Assembly (NCBI GenBank): GCA_029260715.1
Contig: JAJDCS010000044.1
Coordinates: 1-64,000, forward strand
Direction of reading: 5' to 3'
Origin: Phycisphaeraceae bacterium
GTDB taxonomy: Bacteria > Planctomycetota > Phycisphaerae > Phycisphaerales > Phycisphaeraceae
DNA: 64,000 nt
Position numbers and translations under genes: made by a program. Below the pieces are notes generated by a model. The model did no database searches and was not told the origin of the DNA. It worked only from the letters and a program-made list of their open reading frames with translations. Numbering within the stretch: position 1 is the stretch's first letter; each line of letters starts with the position of its first letter. Below are positions 43,238 to 52,281 of this stretch, piece after piece.

Positions 43238-43509
43238 GTATTATTACGGATTAACCGGGTAGGCGTGACGGGAATGTGAACTTACCCAGGAATCGTGCGC
43301 TTTACCCGCGCCACCCGGTCAGATCACAAGCCTAAGCGGTGGAATCGCAAGCCGACACCCATGCCAGACTCACGCATGGAACAGATCGACGCCGGTGGAA
43401 TAGGCGCTCATGGCCGGCGGATTGCTCCCTCGGAAGACGCAATCCATTTAGGAACTGAACCTTACCGACACGCCCACCCGCAAGCTACCCCCAATTGAGG
43501 GTATTTTGC
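43238..43509. other. Intergenic region without a recognised gene
   Basis: About 270 bp after lpxB. Short frames lack ribosome sites and recognisable sequence. The region leads into the promoter at 43510. Confidence 0.4.
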
Positions 43510-43538
43510 TTGACAATACCAGTGCAATGACTGATACT
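43510..43538 (+). promoter_or_regulatory. Candidate sigma-70 promoter
   Basis: Perfect -35 TTGACA (43510-43515), a 17-bp spacer, and -10 GATACT (43533-43538), 64 bp upstream of the LuxR-type gene. Confidence 0.6.
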
Positions 43539-43601
43539 AGCTGATCTTCTGGCTGTAACTTCGGCCCAGGCCTGACCCACATCCACGGCAAGCGGGGCAT
43601 C

Positions 43602-44378
43602 ATGGGAAAGTCTCAACGATTAAGGCTCTCTGATGTTCGAGGTGTGTTCCGCATCCTCAGCGATGCGCGGGACCTGCGCCACGACCGTATTCAGCAGGAC
43701 ACCCTCATCATCAACTCGTTGTCGGAGTTGCTTGGGAACGACTTCGGATATGCGCTGCAATTCGAAGGGTTCAGGCCCCAGGCCACGACAAGGATTAAGC
43801 AGTTTGTGCGGGGGGACAACTGGGACCCGGTCGCGACCCACTTCATGTCAGAATGGGGCAAGACCTCCGAATTCGAAGAAGACCCGATGATGCTCGCGAC
43901 ATGGGACAAGACCGAACCGGTCTACACCACGAAGCGATCGATGGAGTTGTCGTTCGAAGAGTTACGGCGGTACCGGATATTCGAGGAGCTGGTGGAACCG
44001 GCGTCGATCAGCGACACGGTCTTTACGTTCTTCCGCTACCCGCGGAGCAACCGAGCCCGAATGTACATCTTCCCACGCAAACTGCCCCAGAAAGATTATG
44101 AGGCCAGGCAACTCCGCATCGCCCACCTGTTCATCACGGAACTGCTGCGTCTCTACCATGAGGGCCGGCTCGAGCCACGGGGCCCGCTGAACACCCTGCC
44201 CCCCCGCCTGGCGCGCATCGCCCGCCAACTCATGACCGATCAGAACCAGCGGCAGATCGCCCGGTCCCAGAACCTCTCCTACCACACCGTCCGCAGCTAC
44301 ACAAAGGAGTTGTACGACACCATGGGCGTGAGCAGCCGCGAGGCGTTGGTGACGAAGCTGATGGGTCGGCGGAAGTGA
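43602..44378 (+). CDS. LuxR-type transcriptional regulator
   Basis: 258 residues. The C-terminal 60 residues (LPPRLARIARQLMTDQNQRQ, SYHTVRSYTKELYDTMGVSS, REALVTKLM) form a LuxR/GerE helix-turn-helix. The N-terminal 190 residues show an aromatic-rich, GAF-like pattern (WDPVATHFMSEWGKTSEF, FTFFRYPRSNRARMYIFPRK) and would sense a ligand, but I cannot name it. No receiver Asp motif. Preceded by a good promoter. Confidence 0.82.
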   Translation: MGKSQRLRLSDVRGVFRILSDARDLRHDRIQQDTLIINSLSELLGNDFGYALQFEGFRPQATTRIKQFVRGDNWDPVATHFMSEWGKTSEFEEDPMMLATWDKTEPVYTTKRSMELSFEELRRYRIFEELVEPASISDTVFTFFRYPRSNRARMYIFPRKLPQKDYEARQLRIAHLFITELLRLYHEGRLEPRGPLNTLPPRLARIARQLMTDQNQRQIARSQNLSYHTVRSYTKELYDTMGVSSREALVTKLMGRRK

Positions 44379-44495
44379 GCACGAGTGCGTGGCAGGTCGT
44401 ATCGTTCGGTGTAAGGCCGTGCGCATCGTTCTCTTATTCTCTGGCCTCTGCAAGATCAATACACCGTACCCTGCTAGCTGCAAACCCCTGGAGGC

Positions 44496-44645
44496 TTAGC
44501 CGTCATCCTCTGTGTTCAGCGTGATCCGATACAGGCTCATTCGGGCTGTGACGTAAAGGGTTTGGCCGTCGTTGGCGAAGGTGCAGTTGCTGGGGCGTTC
44601 GGGGTGGGGATGAGGGCGGCGCGTGTGCCGTCGGGGTTGAATGTT
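44496..44645 (-). pseudogene. Remnant of an SMP-30/gluconolactonase gene
   Basis: The minus strand reads RPSNCTFANDGQTLYVTARM then SLYRITLNTEDDG and a stop, the C-terminal blade of an SMP-30/gluconolactonase propeller. Just upstream another frame reads FNPDGTRAALIPTP, the preceding blade segment, so a frameshift separates them; no start or earlier part is present. The rest of the gene is replaced by the divergent oxidoreductase gene at 44694. Confidence 0.65.
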
Positions 44646-44693
44646 TGAGCCCATGATACCCCCGAGACCATGCGGTCGTGTACACTTCAAGGC

Positions 44694-45713
44694 ATGATGA
44701 GCGGACGGCTTGGGTTCGGCATTTTGGGGACGGGGAACATCGCGCACCAGTTCGCTCAGGGGGTCGCGGGTGCTAAGCGATGCACGATTTCGGCGGTAGG
44801 CTCACGCGGCGCCGAGGCGGCGATGGCGTTTGCCAAACGGTTCGATATCCCGTCGGCCCACGGGTCGTATGACGCGCTGCTGGCGGACGAGACGGTGGAC
44901 GCGGTGTACGTGTCGTTGCCGAACTCGATGCACCACGAATGGACGGTCAAAGCGCTCAACGCGGGCAAGCACGTGTTGTGCGAGAAGCCGATCGCCTGCG
45001 GATTGGCTGAGGCGCAAGAGATGTTTGACACGGCGGACCGACGCGGGCTGCTGCTGGTTGAAGCGTTTATGTACCGCTCGCACCCTTTGACCCAGGCGGT
45101 CCTCGAAGCGGTGCGAGGCGGGGCTGTCGGCCGGGTGAAGCTGATCCGGACGAGCTTTTGCTACTGCACGAGCAAGGTCGAGGGGAACGTGCGTTTCAGC
45201 CCGGAATTAGCGGGCGGGGCGCTGATGGACATCGGCTGCTACTGCGTGGACTTTGCACGTCTATTGACAGGTGCGGAGCCGGCGTCGATCCAATGTACCG
45301 GCCATGCTCACCCGACAGGTGTGGATGACTACGTGGCGGGGGCTCTGGGGTATGCCGACGGTGTGCTATTATCTTTTTGCTGTGGGATGACGGTCCAGAC
45401 AGACAACGCGGCGCTGATCTGTGGGGACCTGGGGTTTATCCGTGTGCCGGTGCCTTGGAAGCCGCCGGTGCATGGAGCGGAATATGTGGTGGACGCGATG
45501 ACCCCGCCAAAACAGGACGGCGTACGTAACTTGGGCGGGCCTAAGCGGCGGACGATACGGTTGGATGCCGGCGGTCCGTTGTACGGGTTGGAGGCCGACG
45601 ACTTCGCGGCGGCGGCGCTGGGTCAGGCGGCCGCGATGATGACAAAGGACGACAGCCTGTCGAACATGCGTGTGCTCGATGAGATGAGGCGACAGATAGG
45701 GCTGGGATATTAG
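44694..45713 (+). CDS. Gfo/Idh/MocA family oxidoreductase
   Basis: 339 residues from ATG 44694. N-terminal NAD(P) Rossmann motif GFGILGTGNIAHQFAQG, then VDAVYVSLPNSMHHEW and VLCEKPIACG (EKP catalytic Lys), and LMDIGCYCVDFARLL in the C-terminal domain. Acts on a sugar or polyol; substrate unknown. AAGG precedes the start. Lies head to head with the SMP-30 remnant, whose family often shares sugar catabolism operons with it. Confidence 0.92.
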   Translation: MMSGRLGFGILGTGNIAHQFAQGVAGAKRCTISAVGSRGAEAAMAFAKRFDIPSAHGSYDALLADETVDAVYVSLPNSMHHEWTVKALNAGKHVLCEKPIACGLAEAQEMFDTADRRGLLLVEAFMYRSHPLTQAVLEAVRGGAVGRVKLIRTSFCYCTSKVEGNVRFSPELAGGALMDIGCYCVDFARLLTGAEPASIQCTGHAHPTGVDDYVAGALGYADGVLLSFCCGMTVQTDNAALICGDLGFIRVPVPWKPPVHGAEYVVDAMTPPKQDGVRNLGGPKRRTIRLDAGGPLYGLEADDFAAAALGQAAAMMTKDDSLSNMRVLDEMRRQIGLGY

Positions 45714-45908
45714 CTGGGGGTATTCAATTTCCTACATAAACACTTCTTGTGCAACCGGTGTAGGTGACACCGCTTGTGTAAAGTCTCATCTGCAGATGCC
45801 TGCCTTGGTGGTATCGCCTTTCCACCCGGGTGTCCGCTATGATCTGTGCGCCCTTGCGGTTGTTTTCGTATCGTTTTTCGTACAGTGATTTTTTCGAGTG
45901 AGTTCGGC

Positions 45909-46337
45909 ATGAAACTCCAATTGGTCCACGTCGATCGGATCATCGACCTACGGCACGCGGTGCTGTGCAGGGGACGACACCGCAAGCATGCGCACTTCGT
46001 GGGTGACGCCGAGACGACCACGATTCATATCGGAGCGATCATCGGCAAACACGCGGTGGGCTGCCTGACGATCCTGGATCGGCCGTTCAGCGGCGAGCCG
46101 GCGTGGCAGTTGCACGGGATGGCGGTGGACCCGCTGTACCAGGGCGGGGGTATCGGGCGTTCACTGTTGTCCTTCGCGGAGACCCGGCTGCGTCAGATCG
46201 ACACATACCCGTATGTCTGGTGCAACGCGTGTGTGCCGGCGATCCAGTTCTACGAGAAATTCGGCTGGGTGGCGGTATCGGATGAGTTTGTCGTCCCGCA
46301 CACAGGCCTGCACAGGACGATGCTCAAACGGCTCTGA
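45909..46337 (+). CDS. GNAT family N-acetyltransferase
   Basis: 142 residues from ATG 45909. Motif A reads LHGMAVDPLYQGGGIGRSLLSF (acetyl-CoA pyrophosphate loop QGGGIG) and motif B NACVPAIQFYEKFGWVAV. The N-terminal region (DLRHAVLCRGRHRKHAHFVGD) is the variant seen in ElaA/YjcF-type members. Acceptor unknown. A GAG-rich site precedes the ATG. Confidence 0.88.
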   Translation: MKLQLVHVDRIIDLRHAVLCRGRHRKHAHFVGDAETTTIHIGAIIGKHAVGCLTILDRPFSGEPAWQLHGMAVDPLYQGGGIGRSLLSFAETRLRQIDTYPYVWCNACVPAIQFYEKFGWVAVSDEFVVPHTGLHRTMLKRL

Positions 46338-46691
46338 TGCACATCCCGGTTTTTTCTCGTGCGTTCACCCACGGCAATATCTCCACGTTCGGGGAACTTT
46401 GCGTTTGACCAACGCGCGGATCTGCGATCCGCCGCTAAATGGCGAGTCCACGTGACGGGGAAAGATTGATCGGTGTTAAGAGCGCGGGTACCGCAGACGC
46501 GCGGGGATTCATTGGGATGTGTATGGGGCGGCTGGCGCTTTGTAATTCGGCCCCATGCCTGGGGCTTCGCAAAGCACAAGCGGCTTGCCCACATCGTTTT
46601 TTCAGTTATGCGAAGCCCTGAGCCTGCTGGAAAAAGCTGGGCAGATGCGCGTACCAAACGGGGGCCTCGGTGCGATCCCGTCTGGTTTCGA
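46338..46691. other. Intergenic region without a recognised gene
   Basis: About 350 bp between convergent genes. Short frames exist on both strands but none has a ribosome site or familiar sequence, and I see no hairpin with a T-run. Confidence 0.4.
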
Positions 46692-48203
46692 TTACCCCGC
46701 CTTAGGCACGTTCTGGTCGATTGGCGCGGCTTGGAAGATATTGTTTCCGCCCGCGGCTTTGGCGGCGTACATGGCCTTGTCGGCGGTCATCACGAGTTGC
46801 TCGAAGCTGGCCCCCGCAACGCCTGAGCCGTTGTAGGTCGCCAAGCCTATGCTGACGGTGATCGAGAGGATGCGGCCCCCGTCGATCCCGATCTTGAACT
46901 GCTCAACACGTCGGCGGATCTTCTCAGCGATGGACACGGCCTCGACGGCGTCTATGCCCGGCATGACCATCGTGAACTCATCCCCGCCGTAGCGCCCGAC
47001 GCGCCCGCCGGTCGGAACGCTTTCGTTCATCGCCGAGGCCACCATCTGCAGCACGTGGTCGCCCACGTGGTGGCCGTGATTGTCGTTGATCGGTTTGAAC
47101 TTGTCCGCGTCCAGGAAGATCACTGACAGGGGCTTGCCGGTACGTGACGATTCGTCAAACGTCTGCTTGAGCAACTGGTCCAGCCCGCCGCGATTGAGCG
47201 TACTGGTCAGCGGATCGTAGTGAGCCTGATCGCTGAGCTGCTGGTTTTCATGTTCGAGCTTGGAGGCGTCCTGGATCATCTGGATCGACAGGTCCGACAA
47301 GGTCTGGTTTGCCCGGGTGATCAGGTCCTGCGCGGTCAACTCGACGCAGCTATCGATCTCGAAGAGCTTGCCTAGCTCGGTTGTGCCGGTCTGGATCTGT
47401 TCGAGGAATTTGCCAGCCCGGTCCTGATCCAGGTCGAACCATTGTTTGGCATATCGGAGGTAGGCGCGTGTCCTGGCGTCCTGCTGCTCGGTCGGGCCCA
47501 GGAAACAGTCAGCGGCCTTGGCGCCCAGAGCGATCGACCGGACCAGAGGCTGGTACTCCGGCTCGACCTCGTCGGGGGACTCGTGATGCCGGATCACCGA
47601 GATCAGGATCGGTGGGAGGATCCACTTCTGGGCCAGAGCCTCGCCGACCTCTGCGTGATCCAGTTTCATCGCTTCCAGTTCGAGCATACGCAGCTTGCCG
47701 TGGCTGTGCACGGTCTGCTCGAGGACCTTGACATACTTGCCCCGCAGTGCCTGCAGGAGCACGATAACGCCCAGGTCCTGAAGCATCCCGGAGATGAAGG
47801 CTTCTTCGTGGTGGGGGAACTGTAGCTCCCGCCCGATCGTGTGCGCCCCGACCGAAGCGAACAAACTCCGCTTCCAAAGAAACCCCGGGTCGAAATCCTC
47901 GCCGCCCATGCTCTTTAACTGGGGGACCAGGCTAAAGCCCAGCGCCAGCATCTTCACCGCGTTGAGCCCGAGCATCCCGGTGGCGCGCTCGACGGTGGTG
48001 ATCCGATGGCGCAGGCCGTAGAAACTGCTGTTGATCGTGCGGAGGATCTTGGTCGAGATCGCCGGGTCCTGCGCCAGGACCTCTCCCAACTCCCGGATGC
48101 TGACGTTATCATCACCGCACATCTCGATCACACGCGCAGCGATCGCCGGGAAGCTTGGAAGCCGATCACACTTCAGGATGCGGTCAAGTAACTGCTGATC
48201 CAT
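46692..48203 (-). CDS. HDOD-GGDEF protein (diguanylate cyclase)
   Basis: 503 residues from ATG 48203 (MDQQLLDRILKCDRLPSFP). The HDOD domain (about 10-210: ELGEVLAQDPAISTKILRTI, SSFYGLRHRITTVERA, HEEAFISGMLQDLG) is followed by a helical linker and a GGDEF domain with intact YGGDEF near residue 402, so it can make c-di-GMP. HDOD domains act as signal-transduction scaffolds. With the GGDEF-EAL protein at 26354 it gives the window two c-di-GMP enzymes. Confidence 0.93.
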   Translation of the reverse strand: MDQQLLDRILKCDRLPSFPAIAARVIEMCGDDNVSIRELGEVLAQDPAISTKILRTINSSFYGLRHRITTVERATGMLGLNAVKMLALGFSLVPQLKSMGGEDFDPGFLWKRSLFASVGAHTIGRELQFPHHEEAFISGMLQDLGVIVLLQALRGKYVKVLEQTVHSHGKLRMLELEAMKLDHAEVGEALAQKWILPPILISVIRHHESPDEVEPEYQPLVRSIALGAKAADCFLGPTEQQDARTRAYLRYAKQWFDLDQDRAGKFLEQIQTGTTELGKLFEIDSCVELTAQDLITRANQTLSDLSIQMIQDASKLEHENQQLSDQAHYDPLTSTLNRGGLDQLLKQTFDESSRTGKPLSVIFLDADKFKPINDNHGHHVGDHVLQMVASAMNESVPTGGRVGRYGGDEFTMVMPGIDAVEAVSIAEKIRRRVEQFKIGIDGGRILSITVSIGLATYNGSGVAGASFEQLVMTADKAMYAAKAAGGNNIFQAAPIDQNVPKAG

Positions 48204-48560
48204 ATACGCATCAACTCCCAATCCAAGCCAACCCTACGGGTCGGATCGGTTCCCTGATTCAGGTGGGACCAGTACTGCTTGAGCAGTCCCCCCCCTACGA
48301 AGCCACCGGAGGTATCCAGTGCCAACATATGTAGATTCGACCATTTCGTGGTTAGCCTGAAACAACCCAAACGAGATATGTATCTCTTTCCCACATCTGG
48401 ACATCAGACTTTTTTATCTGATAGAGATGAGTTACCCCCCCCCCACCCCAAGCCGGATATCCGCGCCAAACGAGCGCTTTCTGCCGGCCCGGCGTTGCGT
48501 AAACCGCTAGACAGGGGATAATGCCCGCCGACTGAGCCTAAAGGACCCGGAGCCCGGCCT
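48204..48560. other. Intergenic region between divergent genes
   Basis: About 355 bp that must hold the promoters of the HDOD-GGDEF gene and rpiB. Notable are a small palindrome atcagacttttttatctgat (48404-48423) and a run of ten C near 48436. No gene seen. Confidence 0.4.
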
Positions 48561-49010
48561 ATGAAGATCGCGATCGCATGTGACCACGGCGGCTACCCCC
48601 TGAAACAACCCCTGGCGGACCTGATGCAGGCCCTGGGCCATGAGGTGCTGGACCTGGGGGCCCACGAGCTGAACCCAACAGACGATTATCCGGACTTTGC
48701 CCGATACGTCGGACAGGCCATCCAACACGGACAGGCCCAGCGCGGCGTACTCATATGCGGCTCGGGTGTCGGCGCCAGCGTCGCCGCCAATAAGCTCGAC
48801 GGGGTCCGCGCCGCGGTCTGCCACGACACCTACTCCGCCGGGCAGGGTGTCGAGCATGACGACATGAACGTCCTGTGCCTGGGCGCGCGGATCGTAGGCG
48901 AAGCTTTGGCCGTCGAACTGGTCAAGGCTTTTGTGTCTACCAGCTTCACCGATGAACCGCGCCACACACGCCGGCTTGAAAAGGTCAAAGCCATCGAAGC
49001 CGCCCAATAG
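48561..49010 (+). CDS. rpiB: Ribose-5-phosphate isomerase B
   Basis: 149 residues. MKIAIACDHGGYPLKQPL, Cys66 in GVLICGSGVGASVAANK, RAAVCHDTYSA and HDDMNVLCLGARIVG are RpiB signatures. It interconverts ribose 5-phosphate and ribulose 5-phosphate in the pentose phosphate pathway. Convergent with the large secreted protein at 49031; 20 bp separate the ends. Confidence 0.95.
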   Translation: MKIAIACDHGGYPLKQPLADLMQALGHEVLDLGAHELNPTDDYPDFARYVGQAIQHGQAQRGVLICGSGVGASVAANKLDGVRAAVCHDTYSAGQGVEHDDMNVLCLGARIVGEALAVELVKAFVSTSFTDEPRHTRRLEKVKAIEAAQ

Positions 49011-49030
49011 CCCGGGCCCGGCTCCCCGTG

Positions 49031-51151
49031 TTATCCTGGGTCTACGGCCGGGAGATCGGGCTGATGATCACCAGCTCCTCGTTCAACGTCTGGGACGTCC
49101 GCCGGGTCGTCTTCCTGGGCATCCGCTTCATCCGATGAATCCGCCTGATCGACCACGGGGGCCGGCTTGAGCGACCACAGCGTCTGCTGCAACTCGGTCA
49201 CCGCCAGCAGGCTCATGGCGCTGGGCGCCAGCGCCAGGCGGTTGTCCCACAACGCCATACGCACACCGCCTAGCGCAGCTGACCGGTCACGGACGTAGTA
49301 GCTGTTGACTTCATCCATCATCAATTGCCCGGTGAAGCGGGCGGCGTATCCGCAAGTCAGCAGCCAGCCGAGCTTGTCCCGGTCTTGCGTGGCTGCCGGG
49401 TCGCGCAGTGCGATGGCTATGAGCATCAGCGGCTGGGCATTGCGCCAGTCGGGGTTCGGTGGGCTCCCCGCCGGGCCGGGCGTCAGGACGAACCCGCCGA
49501 GCACATCATCCGGGCCCAGCACCGGGTGCTCGATCACTTGGCGCTGGCACAGCCGACCGATCACCTGAGCCACCCGGTCCCGGCGCTGCGCAAGCGCCTC
49601 GGCCCGCTTGCCGGTCGGGTCGGCCTCCGCCAGTACCCCCCCGGCGAGCTCATCGGTCAGCGCCAGCCACGGCAGGGCCGACAGGTTCGGCGGCCTTTGC
49701 CCGCCCCAGAGATGTTGCAACTGGGCCCACACCACCTCGCCCAGAGCCGCTTGCCGGGTCTGGGCATACCAACTCCCCAGGGCCGCGGTCATCAGCGCCG
49801 CCGACGCATCGCTGGGCGGAGCCTGACCCCCTGCCCCCGAGCCCCGAGCCTTAACCAACGAGACAAGCCGAGCCCCCAGCCGATCGCGTAAATCCTTGTC
49901 GCCCTCGCCCGCCGGGGTTTCCACCAAAGCCAGCAGCACCAGTGCCAGCACCCGCGGATCCGCCGCGTCCCCGGCTTCAAGGGACTTGAGCCCCAACCGT
50001 GTCACCACACGTAGTGATCGCTCGACGAAAATCTCCGAAGCCAGATCGCCCGGCCTGGCCGAATGCAGGTACCGGCTGTGACGCATCAAGGCGAAACAGA
50101 CCAGCGCCGCCTGATCGTCCGGTGCGATCTGTGGCTCGAAACGGCCGCTGGTCGGGTGATACGTCCCACGCACCTGGCCGTCGCTGGTCAAGCGCGCAAA
50201 CAGGTGTTCGACCAGCCGGTCTCCTAAACTCTCCAGCGCGTGGTCGCTGAGCGCAAATCGTGGCAGGTCGGCGTTGCCGCGGATCAAGACCGTCGGCCTC
50301 ATGTCCGAAACCGGACGTGCCAGGTGATGCGTCTGAAACCGAAATAGCTTGACCCCATCAGGCCGGGCGACCCCGGGGGCGAGTGAACGGTCCAGGCTAA
50401 GGCGCTTAAGCCCCAACACAACCTGGCTCGACGGGGAGATGTTGCGTGCGATCGCCTCGCCAGGCCAGACAAACGACACCGACCCGGGACGCGAGCCGAC
50501 AAAACCCAGGCCGTGATAGCTCGGCGCAAATCGGGCGTAGACCTCGTCCGGCCCGGCGTCGGCAGGCACACGGACAGGCTGCATCCCGTAGCCAAGCTCC
50601 AACTCGATCACCACACGTTGGCTGACCTCCGCCACCGTCAACACCTTTGGCTCATGCTGGGGACGCTGCTGCACCAGGCCCCGCACCTGCGCATCGGTAA
50701 GGCTCTGACGGACCCCCGCCATCGCCTGCTCGGTCGCCTGGGCCAGCATCGGCAACAGATCCACAGCCCCCCCCGCCTCTGCGCCTTCCCACGCACCGCC
50801 GCCACTTAGGATCGCCGACCGGTACGCCTGACCTTGGCCGACCTCGAACCCCTCGATCCGTAACGTCATCCTGACACCAAACAGCCCGGTGACCCGGATC
50901 GGATCGGCCTTCTCCAGCGAAGCCTCGCCCAGCGCTAGCCAATCCTCGACCTGGCGGTGGGCCCGCAGGGCGTGGCTGGCGTCCACCAGGGGCGCGTCGA
51001 TCATCTCCCCGGGCCCCGCCCCCGCCTGCGCCTGGGCATCAACCGGCCCCATGAGCGACCCTACAACCGCTATCACCAGCCAGCCGGCCCAGGCCCACGC
51101 GACGCCCCCCCGCAACACAGACCCGCCAGGCATGTGGTTTTCCGGCAACAT
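49031..51151 (-). CDS. Large secreted protein, unknown
   Basis: 706 residues from ATG 51151; the frame extends to 51247 but a signal peptide (VAWAWAGWLVIAVVGSLMG..., ending DAQAQA) favours the shorter start. The N-terminal region (VTGLFGVRMTLRIEGFEVGQ, AYRSAILSGGGAWEG) faintly resembles an AMMECR1-like domain, and the middle (DQAALVCFALMRHSRYLHS, VLALVLLALVETPAGEGD) alternates helices as in alpha/alpha-toroid proteins. The tail is acidic and disordered. Neither domain is certain. Convergent with rpiB. Confidence 0.6.
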   Translation of the reverse strand: MLPENHMPGGSVLRGGVAWAWAGWLVIAVVGSLMGPVDAQAQAGAGPGEMIDAPLVDASHALRAHRQVEDWLALGEASLEKADPIRVTGLFGVRMTLRIEGFEVGQGQAYRSAILSGGGAWEGAEAGGAVDLLPMLAQATEQAMAGVRQSLTDAQVRGLVQQRPQHEPKVLTVAEVSQRVVIELELGYGMQPVRVPADAGPDEVYARFAPSYHGLGFVGSRPGSVSFVWPGEAIARNISPSSQVVLGLKRLSLDRSLAPGVARPDGVKLFRFQTHHLARPVSDMRPTVLIRGNADLPRFALSDHALESLGDRLVEHLFARLTSDGQVRGTYHPTSGRFEPQIAPDDQAALVCFALMRHSRYLHSARPGDLASEIFVERSLRVVTRLGLKSLEAGDAADPRVLALVLLALVETPAGEGDKDLRDRLGARLVSLVKARGSGAGGQAPPSDASAALMTAALGSWYAQTRQAALGEVVWAQLQHLWGGQRPPNLSALPWLALTDELAGGVLAEADPTGKRAEALAQRRDRVAQVIGRLCQRQVIEHPVLGPDDVLGGFVLTPGPAGSPPNPDWRNAQPLMLIAIALRDPAATQDRDKLGWLLTCGYAARFTGQLMMDEVNSYYVRDRSAALGGVRMALWDNRLALAPSAMSLLAVTELQQTLWSLKPAPVVDQADSSDEADAQEDDPADVPDVERGAGDHQPDLPAVDPG

Positions 51152-51293
51152 GCGTCCTGCGCCCAAAGTGGCTAAAAAAAATCTTAACGGTCGTATCTTA
51201 TTGTATTTCAATAAATTATATCCGATAGCCGGGGCCCGCCCAGACATGGCACGGCCGTTGATGGTATCTTAGCGTCCCGACGCGGAGAGTCCC

Positions 51294-51389
51294 ATGATTA
51301 GTGCCGTCTTCATCATGAACGCCGATCAGATCGCCAAACGGCGAAAGATCATCATCCTCGCGATGCTGACCTTCGCGGCGCTGTGCTAG
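51294..51389 (+). CDS. 31-residue small membrane-like protein
   Basis: ATG 51294, ribosome site GGAG 6 nt upstream, 31 residues: MISAVFIMNADQIAKRRKII then ILAMLTFAALC. Positive charges precede a short hydrophobic C-terminus. A clean terminator follows at 51429-51458, so this looks like a self-contained small transcription unit. It could also be a leader or an mRNA-like small RNA. Function unknown. Confidence 0.45.
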   Translation: MISAVFIMNADQIAKRRKIIILAMLTFAALC

Positions 51390-51428
51390 GCCGTCGACGA
51401 CCGCTCAAAACACAACAGGCTTTTCACG

Positions 51429-51458
51429 CCCACCCGAATCCGGGTGGGTTTTTGTTTT
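51429..51458 (+). terminator. Rho-independent terminator after the 31-residue ORF
   Basis: cccacccg / cgggtggg (51430-51449) with a 4-nt loop, followed by TTTTTGTTTT. Confidence 0.9.
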
Positions 51459-51510
51459 AGTCTCCCGCATACGCCAAGTGGTCTGGCCGCCCATATCCCG
51501 AACGGCGGAG

Positions 51511-52260
51511 TCAGGACTCGGTGGGAGAAGCAGCGAGCGCCTTGTACTGTTTGACGAAGCTATGAACTATGTCGAGCGGCATACTCTTGAAATGAGTCCA
51601 CACAACTTTGAATGCACCACGCCAGGTCGTTGTGTAACAATCCTGCCTATGTGAAGCCCAGCGAGCAAGCCGCGACTGAACTGCTAGCTGCACCCTCAGT
51701 TGGTCATGGTTGTAAATGTCAAGGATCACTGTTTCGGAGTCGAATGGCACCACCTCAACTGAATGTGATGCAATTCGACCACAATGATAACGCAACATTT
51801 CTGCGAGGGAGCAACCCGATAGGATCCGGATTAGATACAGACCCGACAGATCCTCCTCTAAATTGAACTCGCTAGTAATCAGCCAAGTATTATCCGCCGC
51901 GCGTGATATCAGTTGATACATATCAACACTCTCCCGCGATGGGTACATCAATAGCATAATCTGACTGTCATCAGACAGACACAGGTCAAGATCTGTCTTA
52001 AGGATGCCTGCTCTCTCATTATTGCAGAAGGTTCCGACGTGGATAAAAGTATTCGAACTCGCTGGGCTCCCATTAATTTCTGCAATGGTTCTGTGTGAAG
52101 CTTGCCCCTGATCACCACACACGGGGACCAGTCGACGGATATAACGACGTTGAAACCTCGCCACCAGTACAAGCACGAAGCAACAGACCACGGCAATAAC
52201 AATCGGCCCGCCGACGATCAACGCGACCAACCAGAAGAGCAGGTTATGTGACCATGACAT
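51511..52260 (-). CDS. Membrane-anchored protein of unknown function
   Basis: 249 residues. One long N-terminal hydrophobic segment (about 7-34), then basic residues (RFQRRYIRRL) and a soluble domain without recognised motifs. GC is lower than in mdh next door, hinting at acquisition. The start at ATG 52260 has no strong ribosome site. Its stop lies 50 bp past the terminator of the 31-residue gene. Confidence 0.55.
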   Translation of the reverse strand: MSWSHNLLFWLVALIVGGPIVIAVVCCFVLVLVARFQRRYIRRLVPVCGDQGQASHRTIAEINGSPASSNTFIHVGTFCNNERAGILKTDLDLCLSDDSQIMLLMYPSRESVDMYQLISRAADNTWLITSEFNLEEDLSGLYLIRILSGCSLAEMLRYHCGRIASHSVEVVPFDSETVILDIYNHDQLRVQLAVQSRLARWASHRQDCYTTTWRGAFKVVWTHFKSMPLDIVHSFVKQYKALAASPTES

Positions 52261-52281
52261 GGTGGTAGCTTAACACACGAC

